64,000 nucleotides of DNA from Diploscapter coronatus (lineage: Eukaryota > Nematoda > Chromadorea > Rhabditida > Rhabditidae): positions 81,483,249-81,547,248 of the forward strand of contig OZ038423.1 in assembly GCA_964036155.1 (NCBI GenBank). Direction: 5' to 3'. Position 1 is the stretch's first letter. Each line of letters starts with the position of its first letter. Position numbers and translations under genes: made by a program. Positions 33,750 to 44,753 of this stretch are shown here, in pieces. The notes beneath the pieces are model-generated. The model did not search any database, had not been told where the DNA came from, and worked only from the letters and a program-made list of their open reading frames with translations.

Positions 33750-36199
33750 ATGCAGTCCAAGTTCGTGGTGGTCGAAGTGGCGAACACTCAGTCGACCATG
33801 ACGCTAGTCGAATATTTGGTATATCATCGATTCTCCCTATACTTTAAATAATTGAAGAAATTCAGGTAACCCACGGCTACGACAAATTCGCTGTCGTTAC
33901 AGACCTCTCCGATCATCCCTCGCTGAAATACAAGCAGAATGGAGCAAAGAAACTCCGAAAAGGCATCTCAATTAACGACATTGCGTCGGCTCTGCAGAAA
34001 AAGTAGCACTAATTTTCCAAGTCCTGAAAAATTGATACTTTTAGATCAGTCTCAACCGTGCAGCAGAACATGATGGGAATGAATGCATCCCTACCGAACT
34101 CGGCAAACAGTACCCCACAGGTAAGTTGATTGAAGAACAAAACTGTTTTGGGGGAGGGGAGTCTAAACTACAGTCAAGAGAAAGTTCAGTCTCTTCCGTC
34201 GGAATGAAAGTGAAACACAGCAGGCATTTTTTCTTGGAGGAAGCAGGTTAGGGTCAAACGGCGTACTGAGTGGAATGATTGATTTTCTGAGGTCTTGAAG
34301 TTTTGAAGTTTGTTGTGAAGTGGATAAAATAGTGCAGTCATAGTCGAATCGCAGCATGACGAATAATGTTGTGCAGTGAAATATAAAACTCGAAAAAATC
34401 GAAGTAAAATGCTTTTTCTTCAGAAAAACGATACGAATATCCAAAATCTGATCTCGACGATAAACAACGCTCAACAACAACAGCTTCAACAGCAGCAGGC
34501 AGCAGCCTTGTCAATAACCCGGCTACTCGAAGAGAAGAATAGGGAAATGGTATCGCACTCACTTCAATCTTCATATTAATCATTAAAATGGCATTGATTG
34601 CAGGAGGCCCGAAAGGAGCATGATCGTCAGCGAGAGCAGATTCAGCGGATCATCATGGCTCAGGCTGCCGCCCTGAATAATCCCTTTGGAACACCGCCGA
34701 ACAACAATCGACGATCAGAGCCGGAAACGAGAATGTATGTATGGGCAATCTGGCAAAAACAAGACAACAAGACGACAAGGCCCACGAAATAGTAGAGGGT
34801 GGGGTAGGGGAAGAGTCTTGTATGTTTCTTTTCCAATACTATTTCGCTGTCTTCTTGTTTTTTCCAGGTTGCCGAATGTATGTTATTAGATCAAGAAAAC
34901 ATTGGAAAGGTGATAATTTTCAGAAGCCCTGAGCTGAATGAGGACGAGATTGCTCTGGCGAGTGAAACAATCAGCAAGGCTGGAAGCGACGATATCAAGG
35001 CGGAAATCATGGATGAGAACTGCGACGGCGACCAGGGAGTGAATTCGATCAACGGCAGTCCCTCAGACGAACAAGTCCGAGCATCCATGATCCATCTGCT
35101 CAACCCCGTGCTTGGATCAGCTTTTGGGGTACGCAGAAAGACGATTCTCGTCCAGAGACAGTTACCCTATATGACGGAGGTTTTAACTATGAAGTGACGA
35201 ACGAGTACTTAAACAACAAAAAACCTAATGGAGTGCCCTCTAGTTAAGCCCTCCGTCCTCCGTCACATAGCTGATGCCTCATTAAAAACATATCTTAAGA
35301 GATCCATCTTCCAGAGCTCACTATTCGATGAAAATCGAGGCATTAAACGGGAAGCGGCAAAGGATGAATCAGCGCCAACGCATCCGACTCCGACCAAGAA
35401 GCACAGATGGCTTCCTGCAGACGAATTGGAGGAGAGCAGGAACGGACGGAGCAAGGCCTATGGACGAGTGCATTGCAAAGCCACGTACAAATGCGCGGTA
35501 AGGGATGAACACCTCAAAAGCAATCTGATGACCACCTGACACGCTACATTTGCAGCTATGCGGCAAGCCGACGACTCTGAATTCGACGGGATCGAGATGG
35601 AACTTGTTGAGACATGTCATCATGATCCACAGCGAGAGCAAACCTTACAAGTACTAAATAAAGACTATCTGGAGACCTCAAACGCTCCTCAAGCCATGCG
35701 AACTAGGGTGAGAGAAATTGCAGGGGAAAACGACTCTTTTCTCACACTATTTCGCATCGCTTGAGAGCTTGAGGTTTCCAAGTTGCCCTAAATAAACGCC
35801 TGAATCGGCATTAAAATGCGAAATTTTAGATGCTGGGACTGTGACTTCATCGGGATTAAGTCGAACGTGATTTCGCACGCTCGGCAGTGTCGTCACAGGA
35901 GCGACGACGCTAATGACATCACGTAAGGAAGCAAGTTCGTTGAATTTGGAGGATAGAGAAGTTTCAGCACGGACGACATGCGTGCAGAATGGAACACTCT
36001 GCTGCACGAGTGCTTCCCTGACTACGTCAAGGCCAAGGAGCGCGGCTGGCAGATGAGCCAAGCGGCGCAGAACGCGAACAACTCCTCGGCAAGGAACCAC
36101 CACCAACCCGCACCAGTCCAATCTCCACTAACCTCCTTCCTCCCGCAAGAGTCCGACAAAATCGTCGAGATCAAAGTCGATTTGAACTATGGCGAATAG
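33750..36199 (+). CDS. zf-3: paired C2H2 zinc-finger protein of the tandem cluster
   Basis: Predicted nuclear protein, 448 aa. Exons: 33750-33818, 33866-34002, 34045-34120, 34424-34549, 34604-34734, 34924-35128, 35315-35497, 35556-35650, 35830-35922, 35968-36199. The N-terminal module has KFVVVEV...LVEYL, then HGYDKFAVVTDLSDHPSL. NSANSTPQ follows at 87-94, then a Gln-rich segment that looks coiled-coil-like (IQNLIS...LLEEKNREM, EARKEHDRQREQIQ). Next come an acidic segment and a basic KKHRW patch. Finger 1 is C308-x2-C311-x17-H329-x4-H334, split by a phase-0 intron between its cysteines. Finger 2 is C342-x2-C345-x11-H357-x5-H363. After that comes EWNTLLHECFPDY (379-391). It starts 210 bp after the zf-2 stop and has an acceptor 19 bases before the ATG, so it could be the downstream gene of an operon with zf-2. 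Confidence 0.84.
34742..34875. repeat. Inverted-repeat element family Y, copy 3 (zf-3 intron 5)
   Basis: Termini GGCAATCTGGCAAAAACAAG and CTTGTTTTTTCCAGGTTGCC. The arms include CACGAAATAGTAG and AATACTATTTCGC. It almost fills the intron. Confidence 0.8.
35663..35787. repeat. Inverted-repeat element family Y, copy 4 (zf-3 intron 8)
   Basis: Nearly identical to copy 1 in zf-1, including GCGAACTAGGGTGAGAG and CTTTTCTCACACTATTTCGC. It lies between the two finger exons. Confidence 0.85.
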
Positions 36200-37619
36200 C
36201 CGTATAAAAATTGCGTGGAGAGAGTTTCGCTATCGGCCAAATTTTTAACTTGGCATGTTGGAATGGGCGATTTTTGCCTTGTATTAAATTTTTCTAATTT
36301 TATTTTTCCTTTTAGATTTCACATAAGTGCTCATAGTTTACATCTCAATACGATATTCTTTCACTTTGTATATTTTCTGCAAATCGAGTTGTGCATAATT
36401 TAAGAGCGATTCATAACACATATCCTTTGGCATCTTTCAATTATTATTCTTGCATAATCATTATATTTGAGTGCCTATTTCTTCTATGATATGCTGCATT
36501 CTAATTTGTAGAAGATTTACGGTAGTGGATTTTTAAAGATTTTTTCGGTGTGCCATGCCTCATGAGAATTTTCACATCCCTGATATTGTGCGCATTTTTT
36601 GTTCCATTGGGTGGTGATAGACACGCTGAAAATTGGCATTTCCTGAATCAAATGCACTAATTTCCAGCTAGAAAGTATCGAATAATTTTTGTGTAAAGTT
36701 TCTTGCCAGTTTCAATATTCCCAACTTTGACGCAGTATATTTGTAATCGTCTTGCCAACTTCTTCGACTTTGTCATTCCTCTTGCATAATCCTCAATTCA
36801 TCATGTGATAATGGGTATATTTGGAGGAGGCGGGCCAAGAAAAATTCCAATTTCGCCCCCTGCAAATATGCTCCACACTTTACGTGCCTCAATTCGTCAA
36901 TAGATCAGAATGTCGTCTCTTGCCTTATATATTTTATTAAAGTTGCCTTCCTTGTACCGCCTCTTCTTTTCAAAATATAATTTAGTTTTCATGGGCTAGG
37001 TTCTCCTTATTTTAAATTTACTTTGATTTTTTTTCTCAACGGGTACGATGGAAGCAACGTATAAATAATTTAAATCCCAGATTTTTCATTCCTGAACTTG
37101 AAATTTCGATCGACGAACGAAAATAAAGAAATGTTTTTGCGAATGGCGTTTAAAATATTTGGCATCTTGTAATCGTCATCGACTGTATTTGCCATAGGAC
37201 TTAGTAAAGATCCGACGTGATAAATATCATAATTGGCCAAAAATATCTAAACAAAATTTCGAACAACCCGTTTATATTGACACGTTCGATCGAACGTTTG
37301 GAACGGTGATTATCGAATGTGTTGGCTGTGATAAGACATGGGGGCTGGGGGTGCGCAAGTTTGTCTACGACGCCCACGTGGACGTGTCCGGAAACGAGGC
37401 AAACGCTGCAAAACTGATCTCTTATCCAAACTATTGACCTCTCTTCAATTTCTTCACTTCTCGCCCGCAGAAAAATAGCACTGCCGCGAACATCGGGGCC
37501 ATTTTCGGAAGTGGCTTATAAAAATTTTAGAAAATGAACAAAACATGCAGATTCATAAGATTTTTTATTGATATGAGCAAATTCTCATCAAATATTCCGG
37601 ATGTATGCTAATTCTTCAA
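36200..37619. other. Region between zf-3 and the bHLH-PAS relic
   Basis: AT-rich, no gene recognised. This is the 3' flank of zf-3 on the plus strand and of the minus-strand relic. Words such as AATGTTTTTGCGA...GGCGTT (near 37130) recur at about 15730, suggesting a small dispersed repeat. Confidence 0.4.
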
Positions 37620-39087
37620 ATAATTAAACGGCTGTAAAAATGACGGTGATGGAGTCGACAAGCCACTTGGCACCTTGCGAAGTGTACCGGAATAGGTCGC
37701 ACTAAATTCAATAATTCCATATATAATTTATGAGTTTCAGAGATAAAGTATGCCTCAACGTAGAAGCTCTCACAAGTCTGATTCAGTAATAGCCGAATTA
37801 ATGGCGATCTGCAAGCGCCCAATTTGAAAACTGAAATTTTACTACCTATCTAAAATAAAAATCAAAAGATTTAAGGATACCCTCTAAATGCAGCCTTTTT
37901 AACGTCTCAGCGTCATCGGGATGAACCAATAAATACAGAGATTTGCCGACAATTCGATTATTTAAAAATCTCTGATCAGATAGGAGTTGAGAGGCCCTAA
38001 AAATCGGTTTTTTTTTCAATTCAAATATTTTACCGGTCATCCAAGCTTGCTATAGTAAAATCCAGCATCACTGAAACGGTGAATGAGTTGTGGGGTATGG
38101 CAAGGGTCGATAAAATTAAAGAGGGCAAGGGATGACAGTACATCTCGATACAATTCTCGTGGCACTGCGATAACTCGACTCGGATTACCTAAACAACCTA
38201 AGCAATTAGCCTGAATTGAGAAATCGAGAGAAAGGTTGATCTTGATCAAAATCTCTCAAGTTTCCTACTTTATAGCCCGGACTAGATCGAATTGTATCTT
38301 TATTAGCTCTCTTCGTCAATGAAGACCTCATTCGAATATTGCACATTTGCTGCCAATTAATGTGAGTGTAGTTAATTGCCTAGTTATAGCAATTAAACCG
38401 CTAAGTAGGGGATAATTATCGAATTACCGATTGAAATAACTCGACATCATCTCTGTGAACATAATCTATGAAGCGATTTCCTGTCATTTCGACCTGAAGC
38501 TTTCAGTTTTCGTTTTTAACTTTTAGCTTAAGTTTGACCTGAGATAGTCCAAGGTATAGACTGACTGTCTCGCTAACATAAACCGTGTCACCCTTAGAGT
38601 CGACGATCATTAAAAATCCATTTAGAACCTGGAAAAAGCGGTTATTTTTCAGGGTATATTTGAATTTTTACATCTAAAGCATCGACATTCCTGAACCATT
38701 CTTCACCTGAAAAATCGTTTTCAAAAATGATTAAAGTTTTTGTTGATACCATAATAATTTTGATAGATAGGCAACAGTCTAATGAAGCATTGTTGCAATT
38801 TGATGTATGATAACGCCACTCTGACCATCGTAGTCTAAAATATAATTTGGACAAATTATATCTGATAAAAATACCTTGTCAATATGTTGGCCTGCTATCG
38901 CTCTAGCTAGGGGTAGATATTTTGCAAGTAGAGCAAATTCTTGGTTTTCCAAGAACCTTCTTTGCTGAGAAATCGACATGTATGGGGAGTTGGAGAAGTT
39001 TTCTAAATTCTTCAAACTATAAAAATTTCTATTCAGAAGAATAATACCTTTCGTTTTAGAAGGAGAATTACTGTAATTTTGGCTCAT
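37620..39087 (-). pseudogene. bHLH-PAS transcription factor relic, NPAS1/3-trachealess type
   Basis: Exons (minus strand): 39087-38875, 38834-38750, 38706-38672, 38628-38539, 38493-38428, 38349-38269, 38210-38034, 37996 to about 37800, and a short last part. The helix-loop-helix is clear: RRFLENQEFALLAKYLPL and QHIDK, then TTMVRVALSYIKLQQCF in exon 2. PAS-A has GFLMIVDSKGDTVYVSE and SLYLGLSQVEMTGN; then come IRMRSSLTKR and the PAS-B half GKSLYLLVHPDDAE. The basic region before RRF is incomplete. Three lesions break it: an extra G near 38042 shifts SKL/DDR out of frame; TAG at 37846-37848 replaces the conserved Trp of the YYRW motif; another extra base near 37811 precedes IAINS. Exons 1-6 are intact with consistent phases, so decay is recent or some lesions are assembly errors. 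If functional it would be a nuclear dimerising transcription factor. Confidence 0.65.
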
Positions 39088-39483
39088 GGATGTGAAATTT
39101 TCCTTGAAAGGGATAATTTATGCAAGATGTCATGCTTTTATATACCGAGGACTCAACTTAATTGCGCATGTAAATTTGACGCCCTAATTGAATTGAGCCC
39201 AGAAATTTGATCTTAGAATTGCATCTGTATAGAAAATTTGAAAAAAAATCGAACTTTAATGGACTTAATGCACTGGTAACAATCATAAAATCACAATTTT
39301 AATATGGACAATGGTACAGTATTTCCATTTGAAAAAATTGAATGGCTAGCGAAATATTTTGATCTAAGATAAGATATATAGTATTTAATTGTAATACCTG
39401 CAATTAATGAAATTTAAATGATACCACATTCAATCAAATTATACACATAAAATTAGAACTAAGAAGAGAAATAAAATCGATTA

Positions 39484-41156
39484 TTATTTGGGACTTTTCT
39501 TGTCATAACCGTGCTCGGTCAGTATCTCCCTGGCCAGGTTGTTTATGTGTCTGAAATTTGAGCTGTGCAAAAATTCGCGTGTGACTTGAAACTGAGTCTA
39601 CCTGAACCTGTCTGGTCCCAAGTGAATACCCCCATACCATCTCGACACAACTACGATCACATTTAGGGCCTCCATTCGGATCATGATTTCCAGAATTTTC
39701 GAAGCAGCTTTCGTCTCTCCGTCGTCCTCACAGTCTTGGAGTCTAAACTTAAGGGGTCTTTTCAATTTTAAGGAGGTTGAATATTTGTCAAAATCTTACA
39801 AAATCTCACGTCCCTTCCTGGTTTCCTTGACTCGGAAAGCGTAGATGTTATGCGTAGCTCTCGCGACCTTTCCGTTTTCCAAGAGCTGAGACATGACTTC
39901 TCGAGCCTGAAATATTCTTCCAAGTCCCAGTCTTTTGAAAAAGAATACTTTGGAAGATCCGGATATTAAAAAGTAATTATTTGCCTACCTCAGCCTCACT
40001 TTTGATCGGCGCTAAATGCGCTTGGAAGTGGCTTTTCCTGTCGGTGAACGACTCTCCGTGGAATATCGTGTGCCTTTTGAAAATCTTTAAAAATTCCCAG
40101 TTTTTAGAAGGTATACTTTTTATTTTCCATAGTAGTTGAGCTACAAGACCCCTGCGACGTACTTGGGCTTTCAGAATCGTCTTCCAGCTCGGTGATGCCG
40201 CCTTCCATTCGAAGATCGTCGGGTTTATGTCGGTCCTAAAAATCTTAGGTCATCAATAAAAGTAGCAATCGAAACTAGTGTATAGATTTTAGGATTAGTG
40301 TTTGACTATTTCTTTTATGAATTGCAATATCGTTTATTGTTAAAGAAGACCGATTGCTTGAGACAAATTAAATGATACGGACTTTTGATGCGTATAAATT
40401 AGCACGTTGTTTTCGCAGCAGCAGACTTTACGATATCAATCTCATATTCAAGGAATGGATGCAACGATTATTTGTAAATGTACGCAGTGCACTTTCATAT
40501 ACGAATTTGTGCGCACCATTTATTTCGTCTCAAGTTATCGGTCATTGGCGATATTTTAACGAGAAATAAAAACCATACCTGCAAAAATTCGATAATAACA
40601 TTAGCCCAAGTGAAGATGATCGGTTGATATGGGGAATCATTCCAAGCTTCATTCAGCTGCCGCTCCAGAAATTCCCGATTCGGACCGCTTAACTCTGGTC
40701 CGGATAGGGAATATGACGGAGGACATCTTTAAAATGGAGATATAACTTAATTAATTTTAGCTTCGCTAATAACTCTAAATGACGATATATGCAAATTATT
40801 CAATGACATCTAAAGTAGTTTAAAAAGCTCAACTCTTTAATATTTTAGTTTTGAAAACGCAGGGTTTGATAGTGAATGATATGTGAAATCTTTCCAAAGA
40901 TATTACAACAATATTCAACTTTTATCTTATGCTTTAATTTTTTTTTAATAAGTAACAAATCTAAATCCGAATATATGAAATCGCCCTACTCATTCGGATA
41001 TCCCTGAGGTAGATCTATGGATAATCGGATTTCGATCGGCTGAGAGAATTTCAAAACGACAGCATGTTCCGCTTCGACCTCGATATGTTCCGGGAAAATC
41101 GACGTTACCGCGCAAATCTCGTCCCTCTGTGACTCCCTATTAGCATTTCCGACCAT
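39484..41156 (-). CDS. IMPACT: IMPACT homologue (RWD plus UPF0029 domain)
   Basis: Cytosolic regulator; in the family it binds GCN1 through the RWD domain and limits GCN2 activation, so it tunes eIF2-alpha phosphorylation. Exons (minus): 41156-40990, 40726-40579, 40235-40117, 40073-39989, 39906-39800, 39742-39602, 39550-39484; 277 aa, all phases consistent. The RWD domain (~8-105) has RDEICAVTSIFPEH, then LPQGYPNECPPSYSL. A Ser-rich linker follows. The IMPACT domain (~146-277) has FTDRKSHFQAHLAPI, THNIYAFR, DCEDDGET (212-219) and RWYGGIHLGPDRF (243-255). The length is close to that of animal IMPACT proteins. The fifth donor (39800) was set by phase: only there does the reading run into LQDCEDDGET. 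A TTTCAG acceptor lies 19 nt before the ATG (SL site likely). The gene stands head-to-head with NAA50. Confidence 0.92.
40348..40543. repeat. Inverted-repeat element family W, copy 2 (IMPACT intron)
   Basis: Ends GACCGATTGCTTGAGACAAA and TCGTCTCAAGTTATCGGTC. Same length and internal order as 26306-26498. It lies in the intron between the RWD exons and the linker exon. Confidence 0.75.
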
Positions 41157-41175
41157 CTGATCGAAATACCGGCTC

Positions 41176-41715
41176 CTGAAATTTGTTTTCTGATATTATT
41201 GATTGGGAGAGAACGTGTCGATATTCAAAAATTGCGCTATTCGTCTCGTTTCTCTTCTACGCGACTCACTATTTCACTCCAAATTCGATTTCTAATTTGC
41301 GGAATGAATATCGACTTTCTTTCCAATTAACGATACTAAAAGTTATTTAATTGAGGCATATATATACAATATCAAGTTATTTTTAATTTTGAAGCTGATG
41401 ATAAGTTATGAGCTTCTGAACATATACTGAATAATCAGATGAGAACGTTTTTTCCCAGACTATTTATTACTGTTTAAATATAAAGAATTATATATTATTC
41501 AAGCTTAATGCACAATATTAAGCTGGAATAAATATGCAATATAAAATATAAAGTAAAAAAAAACAATGCGTAAAATATAACTAATTCTTTATTATATTAG
41601 TATGGTGAAAACGCTCTAACTTTACACTGCGTTTCAATCGATATCAATGTTCTCTAAATTCAGTCATTTTGCATTTCTTTTTGCTTTTCATTTTTTTTGA
41701 TATTTTTTATTTCAG
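41176..41715. promoter_or_regulatory. Shared divergent promoter region of IMPACT and NAA50
   Basis: 540 bp between two head-to-head genes, both starting at or next to a TTTCAG acceptor: on the minus strand 19 nt before the IMPACT ATG, and on the plus strand directly before the NAA50 ATG at 41716. It contains a family-Z repeat (41213-41325) and AT-rich sequence. No TATA box was identified. Confidence 0.45.
41213..41325. repeat. Inverted-repeat element family Z, copy 2
   Basis: Ends GTGTCGATATTCAAAAATTG and GAATGAATATCGAC. The interior matches 24656-24782 (TTCGTCTCGTTTCTCTTC, GCGACTCACTATTTC). Confidence 0.75.
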
Positions 41716-43042
41716 ATGGCGGCGGAAATCGCCCAAAGAGTCAACGATTTGACGTTGTCGGATTCTGGAGCGTCGACGTCGAACCAGAAGCGCAAGAACG
41801 TCGCCGGCCGATACGACATCCAGCTGGGCGACGTCACGCACCACAATGTCTTGGTGAGGAATAAACAATTACAGTAATCCTAAAGTGAAATTTTAAACTT
41901 ATCGATTTCAGCAATTGAGACGACTCAACCAAGCCGTCTTCCCTGTTACGTACAATGACAAATTTTACACCGAGGTGGATTTTTGAAAAATTTATTTATT
42001 TTCTGAATATTTTGATAAAGCGCTACTTTTATGATTTCTTTTTAAAATTTTGTCTCATTTTTGTAAGTTATTCAAAGATAGGTTAAATTTGAACACTGAC
42101 GGGATATTGCTAAACTTTTTATAGCCAATTCAAGAATGGGCAGAATGATAAGTTTTTGATTGAATATTGCTAAAACAAGCTATTTGTTTGTTAATTTTCA
42201 GGTGATAAGCGCCGGCGAACTTGCGAAGTACGCGTATTTCAACGACGTGGTTGTCGGAGCAGTGTGCTGTCGCGCGGATGCCTACAACGGGAAGAAGGGG
42301 ATGTACATCATGACTCTGGGGACACTCGCTCCGTACAGACAGTAGGCTATTTATTTTGGGTATACGAAATCCTTTATTTTCTAGATTTGGCGTCGGCGAA
42401 ATGCTCCTGAAACACGTGTTCGCGCTATGCAGAAAGGACCCTGCCTACGAATACATCTTCCTGCATGTTCAGGTAAGATTTAAACCTTAAAAAAGTTTAA
42501 TTATATATTGTAGAAATCATGTTTTTTTCTTGTAGAGTTTGAAATATGATTTCTTACATTTTTTTTAGAAAATATAAATGTGGGATTTTTTCTATAATGA
42601 AGAGCGGCTATTCAGAAACCGCACGATATCAAGACCTCAAGACATGCAAAAATAGTGTAGGGTATTGGCTGATAACGATCTCTTTTCTCCACGCTCTTTT
42701 GCATGTCGTGAGGTGTTGAATGTCGTACGCGTCGCTTGCAGCGTTGCCTGAAGAGCAGAAAAAGGATTTTCAGGTTAACAACGAAACCGCGCTCCAGTTC
42801 TACAAGCGTTACGGTTTCACTGAGCAGGTATATTCTTATCCATCGATTCTTAAAATTCAAGCTGATTTTTGCTTTAAATAATCCATAAAATTAACACGAC
42901 AAAAAGACTCAGAGTATCAAATTTAAGCTTCGAAAGTTGATTAATTTGGTTTCAGGGCGTCGTGGAGAAGTACTACAAACGGATCGAGCCCGATGACGCC
43001 TATATCTTGGTCAAGAACCTTAAAGAGAAGCAGTTCTTGTGA
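41716..43042 (+). CDS. NAA50: N-alpha-acetyltransferase 50 (NAA50/San)
   Basis: GNAT-fold acetyltransferase that adds acetyl groups to nascent Met-starting N-termini; in animals it associates with the NatA complex and is needed for sister-chromatid cohesion. Exons: 41716-41853, 41912-41974, 42202-42341, 42385-42472, 42774-42827, 42956-43042; 189 aa. Family landmarks in order: FPVTYNDKFY (substrate loop), GELAKYAYFNDVVVGAVCCR, YIMTLG with the catalytic-type Tyr (102), RQFGVG as the acetyl-CoA loop (113-118), FLHVQ with His141, NETALQFYKRYGF, and YYKRIEPDDAY near the C-terminus. It has a ~20-residue N-terminal extension relative to the human protein. The ATG directly follows a TTTCAG acceptor, suggesting trans-splicing. 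Exon 5 was started at 42774 rather than at an upstream acceptor because this gives a gap-free family match. Confidence 0.95.
42605..42725. repeat. Inverted-repeat element related to family Y (NAA50 intron 4)
   Basis: Arms include GACCTCAAGACATGCAAAAA and TTTTGCATGTCGTGAGGTG. The interior has AATAGTGTAGGG and the CTCTTTTCTCCACGCTC core. The outer ends are weaker than in the other copies. Confidence 0.65.
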
Positions 43043-43301
43043 TACGGTAGATTTATTGATTTTAAGGAAATATCACATTTTGCCTTTTTATTTAAAAATG
43101 GCTTTCTTGTTGAATCTTTTACTGTTGTTTTAAATCGGAAAATAATGAAGTTTTTTTTCTTTTAAATTTATCCAAGTTTATTTTTTCTCTCGATAATAGA
43201 TAGGAAAATCTTTATCTTATCTAAGAAAAAGAAACATAAATATAATAACCCCCTGTGTGTGTAATTGCACAATTTTCTATACATGGCATGCTCAATATCC
43301 A

Positions 43302-43307
43302 AATAAA
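43302..43307 (+). terminator. Putative polyadenylation signal of NAA50
   Basis: AATAAA about 260 nt after the stop codon. Confidence 0.4.
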
Positions 43308-44669
43308 AGAGTCAGTCAATCATAAATTTATTTTCTTCTCCAAAATTGAAGGTTTTAAAATTGTTATTGACATGTTAGAATTCAATGCGTCACTCAAACC
43401 CAGGAATTTAATTTCTTTGCTGCTACTTTCTACTTTGAAAGCATAATTCCTGAATCCACGATAAAGACGATGACTTTTTGCAGACTTTCTATGATTTGCG
43501 CTGATAACTTATCAGACACTTCTCATTTCGTATGAGGTAAAAGTCGAACTTTTTCGCTGGTCACAAACTCATAAACAACTTTAAACTTTGTTGAAAGCAA
43601 ATTCGAGAAATTTCGAATTTTGCTATTTTTCTAGAATTTTCTTAAGATCTAAGGTATGAAGTCCGGAACTTGTAGAAACTATGAATTATTCTTTTTGAAT
43701 ATCACCACTGTTGCGTCAAACCTAATATTGGAGAGTATGACACTAATCAAGGAATAGAAAAGAAAACGCATTTCGATAAATAGTATGGAAAGTTACGAGA
43801 GCGTTGCAGATGGACAGACCATAAAGTCGTATCAGCGTCACTATCATTCGAGATCGGCTCCCTTCTTTCCCCTCTCAAGACTCAGTACTATTTATTTTCA
43901 CTGACAATGTTTGCATTTGTTTGTTTCTCTCCGAATCGAATGCTATTTCTTTCCTTTCACTTTTTATCTTTTTCTTTGCCATTTCCCTATACAAGGGGCT
44001 ACCACAAAACGATGGCCTCCCCGCATTGAAAAATTCGTATCTTGAGGCCGCACTTTATTACACAAATCTTATATTTTAGCAGAAGGGGAGGGTGTCCTTC
44101 TATTCAAATATTACCTTCTATAGAAATTGAAACATTTTTAGAAAAGTTTATCTTTTATTTTCAAAGAGAGGGGGCCTTATATTAAAATATAGCTTTCTAC
44201 AGAATTTTAAGCATATCTTTAAAGTGCCCTTATATACTCCCTAGCAAAATTGTGGTTCTTCTATTTTTTTCCAAAAAAGTGATTTTTCTGCAAGAATTGC
44301 TCTCGACGATTCACATTTTTCTTTCGAACGAACCCTCAGTTTTGTGTTTTATTTGTCGAACTTCGTTCACGATTTCGGGCTTTTCCTCTAAGGATGAGAG
44401 AGTATTTGAAATTTAGAGGAAGAAAGAGCCGTATTTTTCTCTTCCTATCTCGAATTTCAACAATCTCTAATTCAGGTCCCCCTTTCTTTATTTGCCGGTC
44501 ATTTTCTCACCTAAAGGGTGCATAGAGCAAATTTCTCAAAATTAATTTTTATGGGAAAATAAATAATGTGAAAATTTTTGCCTTATGATAAATGCCCTTC
44601 TTGCTCTCTTCAAAACGAATTATATTTTTCTCTATCTCTATTTATCTTATCTCTTTTACTCTCGGCAAA

Positions 44670-44753
44670 ATCAACGCTATTTCGCGATAGGTCATTCCTA
44701 GCCTGATGGTCATTGGAAAGTTGCCAATGGATATCAGGAGAAATAGCGTTGAT
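44670..44753. repeat. Foldback with ATCAACGCTATTTC ends
   Basis: Perfect outer arms ATCAACGCTATTTC / GAAATAGCGTTGAT and inner arms CCTGATGGTCATTGG / CCAATGGATATCAGG. The recurrent CTATTTC core forms the terminus here rather than the centre. Confidence 0.8.

Noticed and set aside
38034..38210. Intron inside PAS exon 7 that would rescue the frame
   Set aside because: A donor after GCCTA-type sequence at TTAG|GTAATC and an acceptor at CTATAG would restore the frame, but it would remove residues that align with the conserved PAS linker (HRFSDAGFYYSKL), so a frameshift is the better reading.
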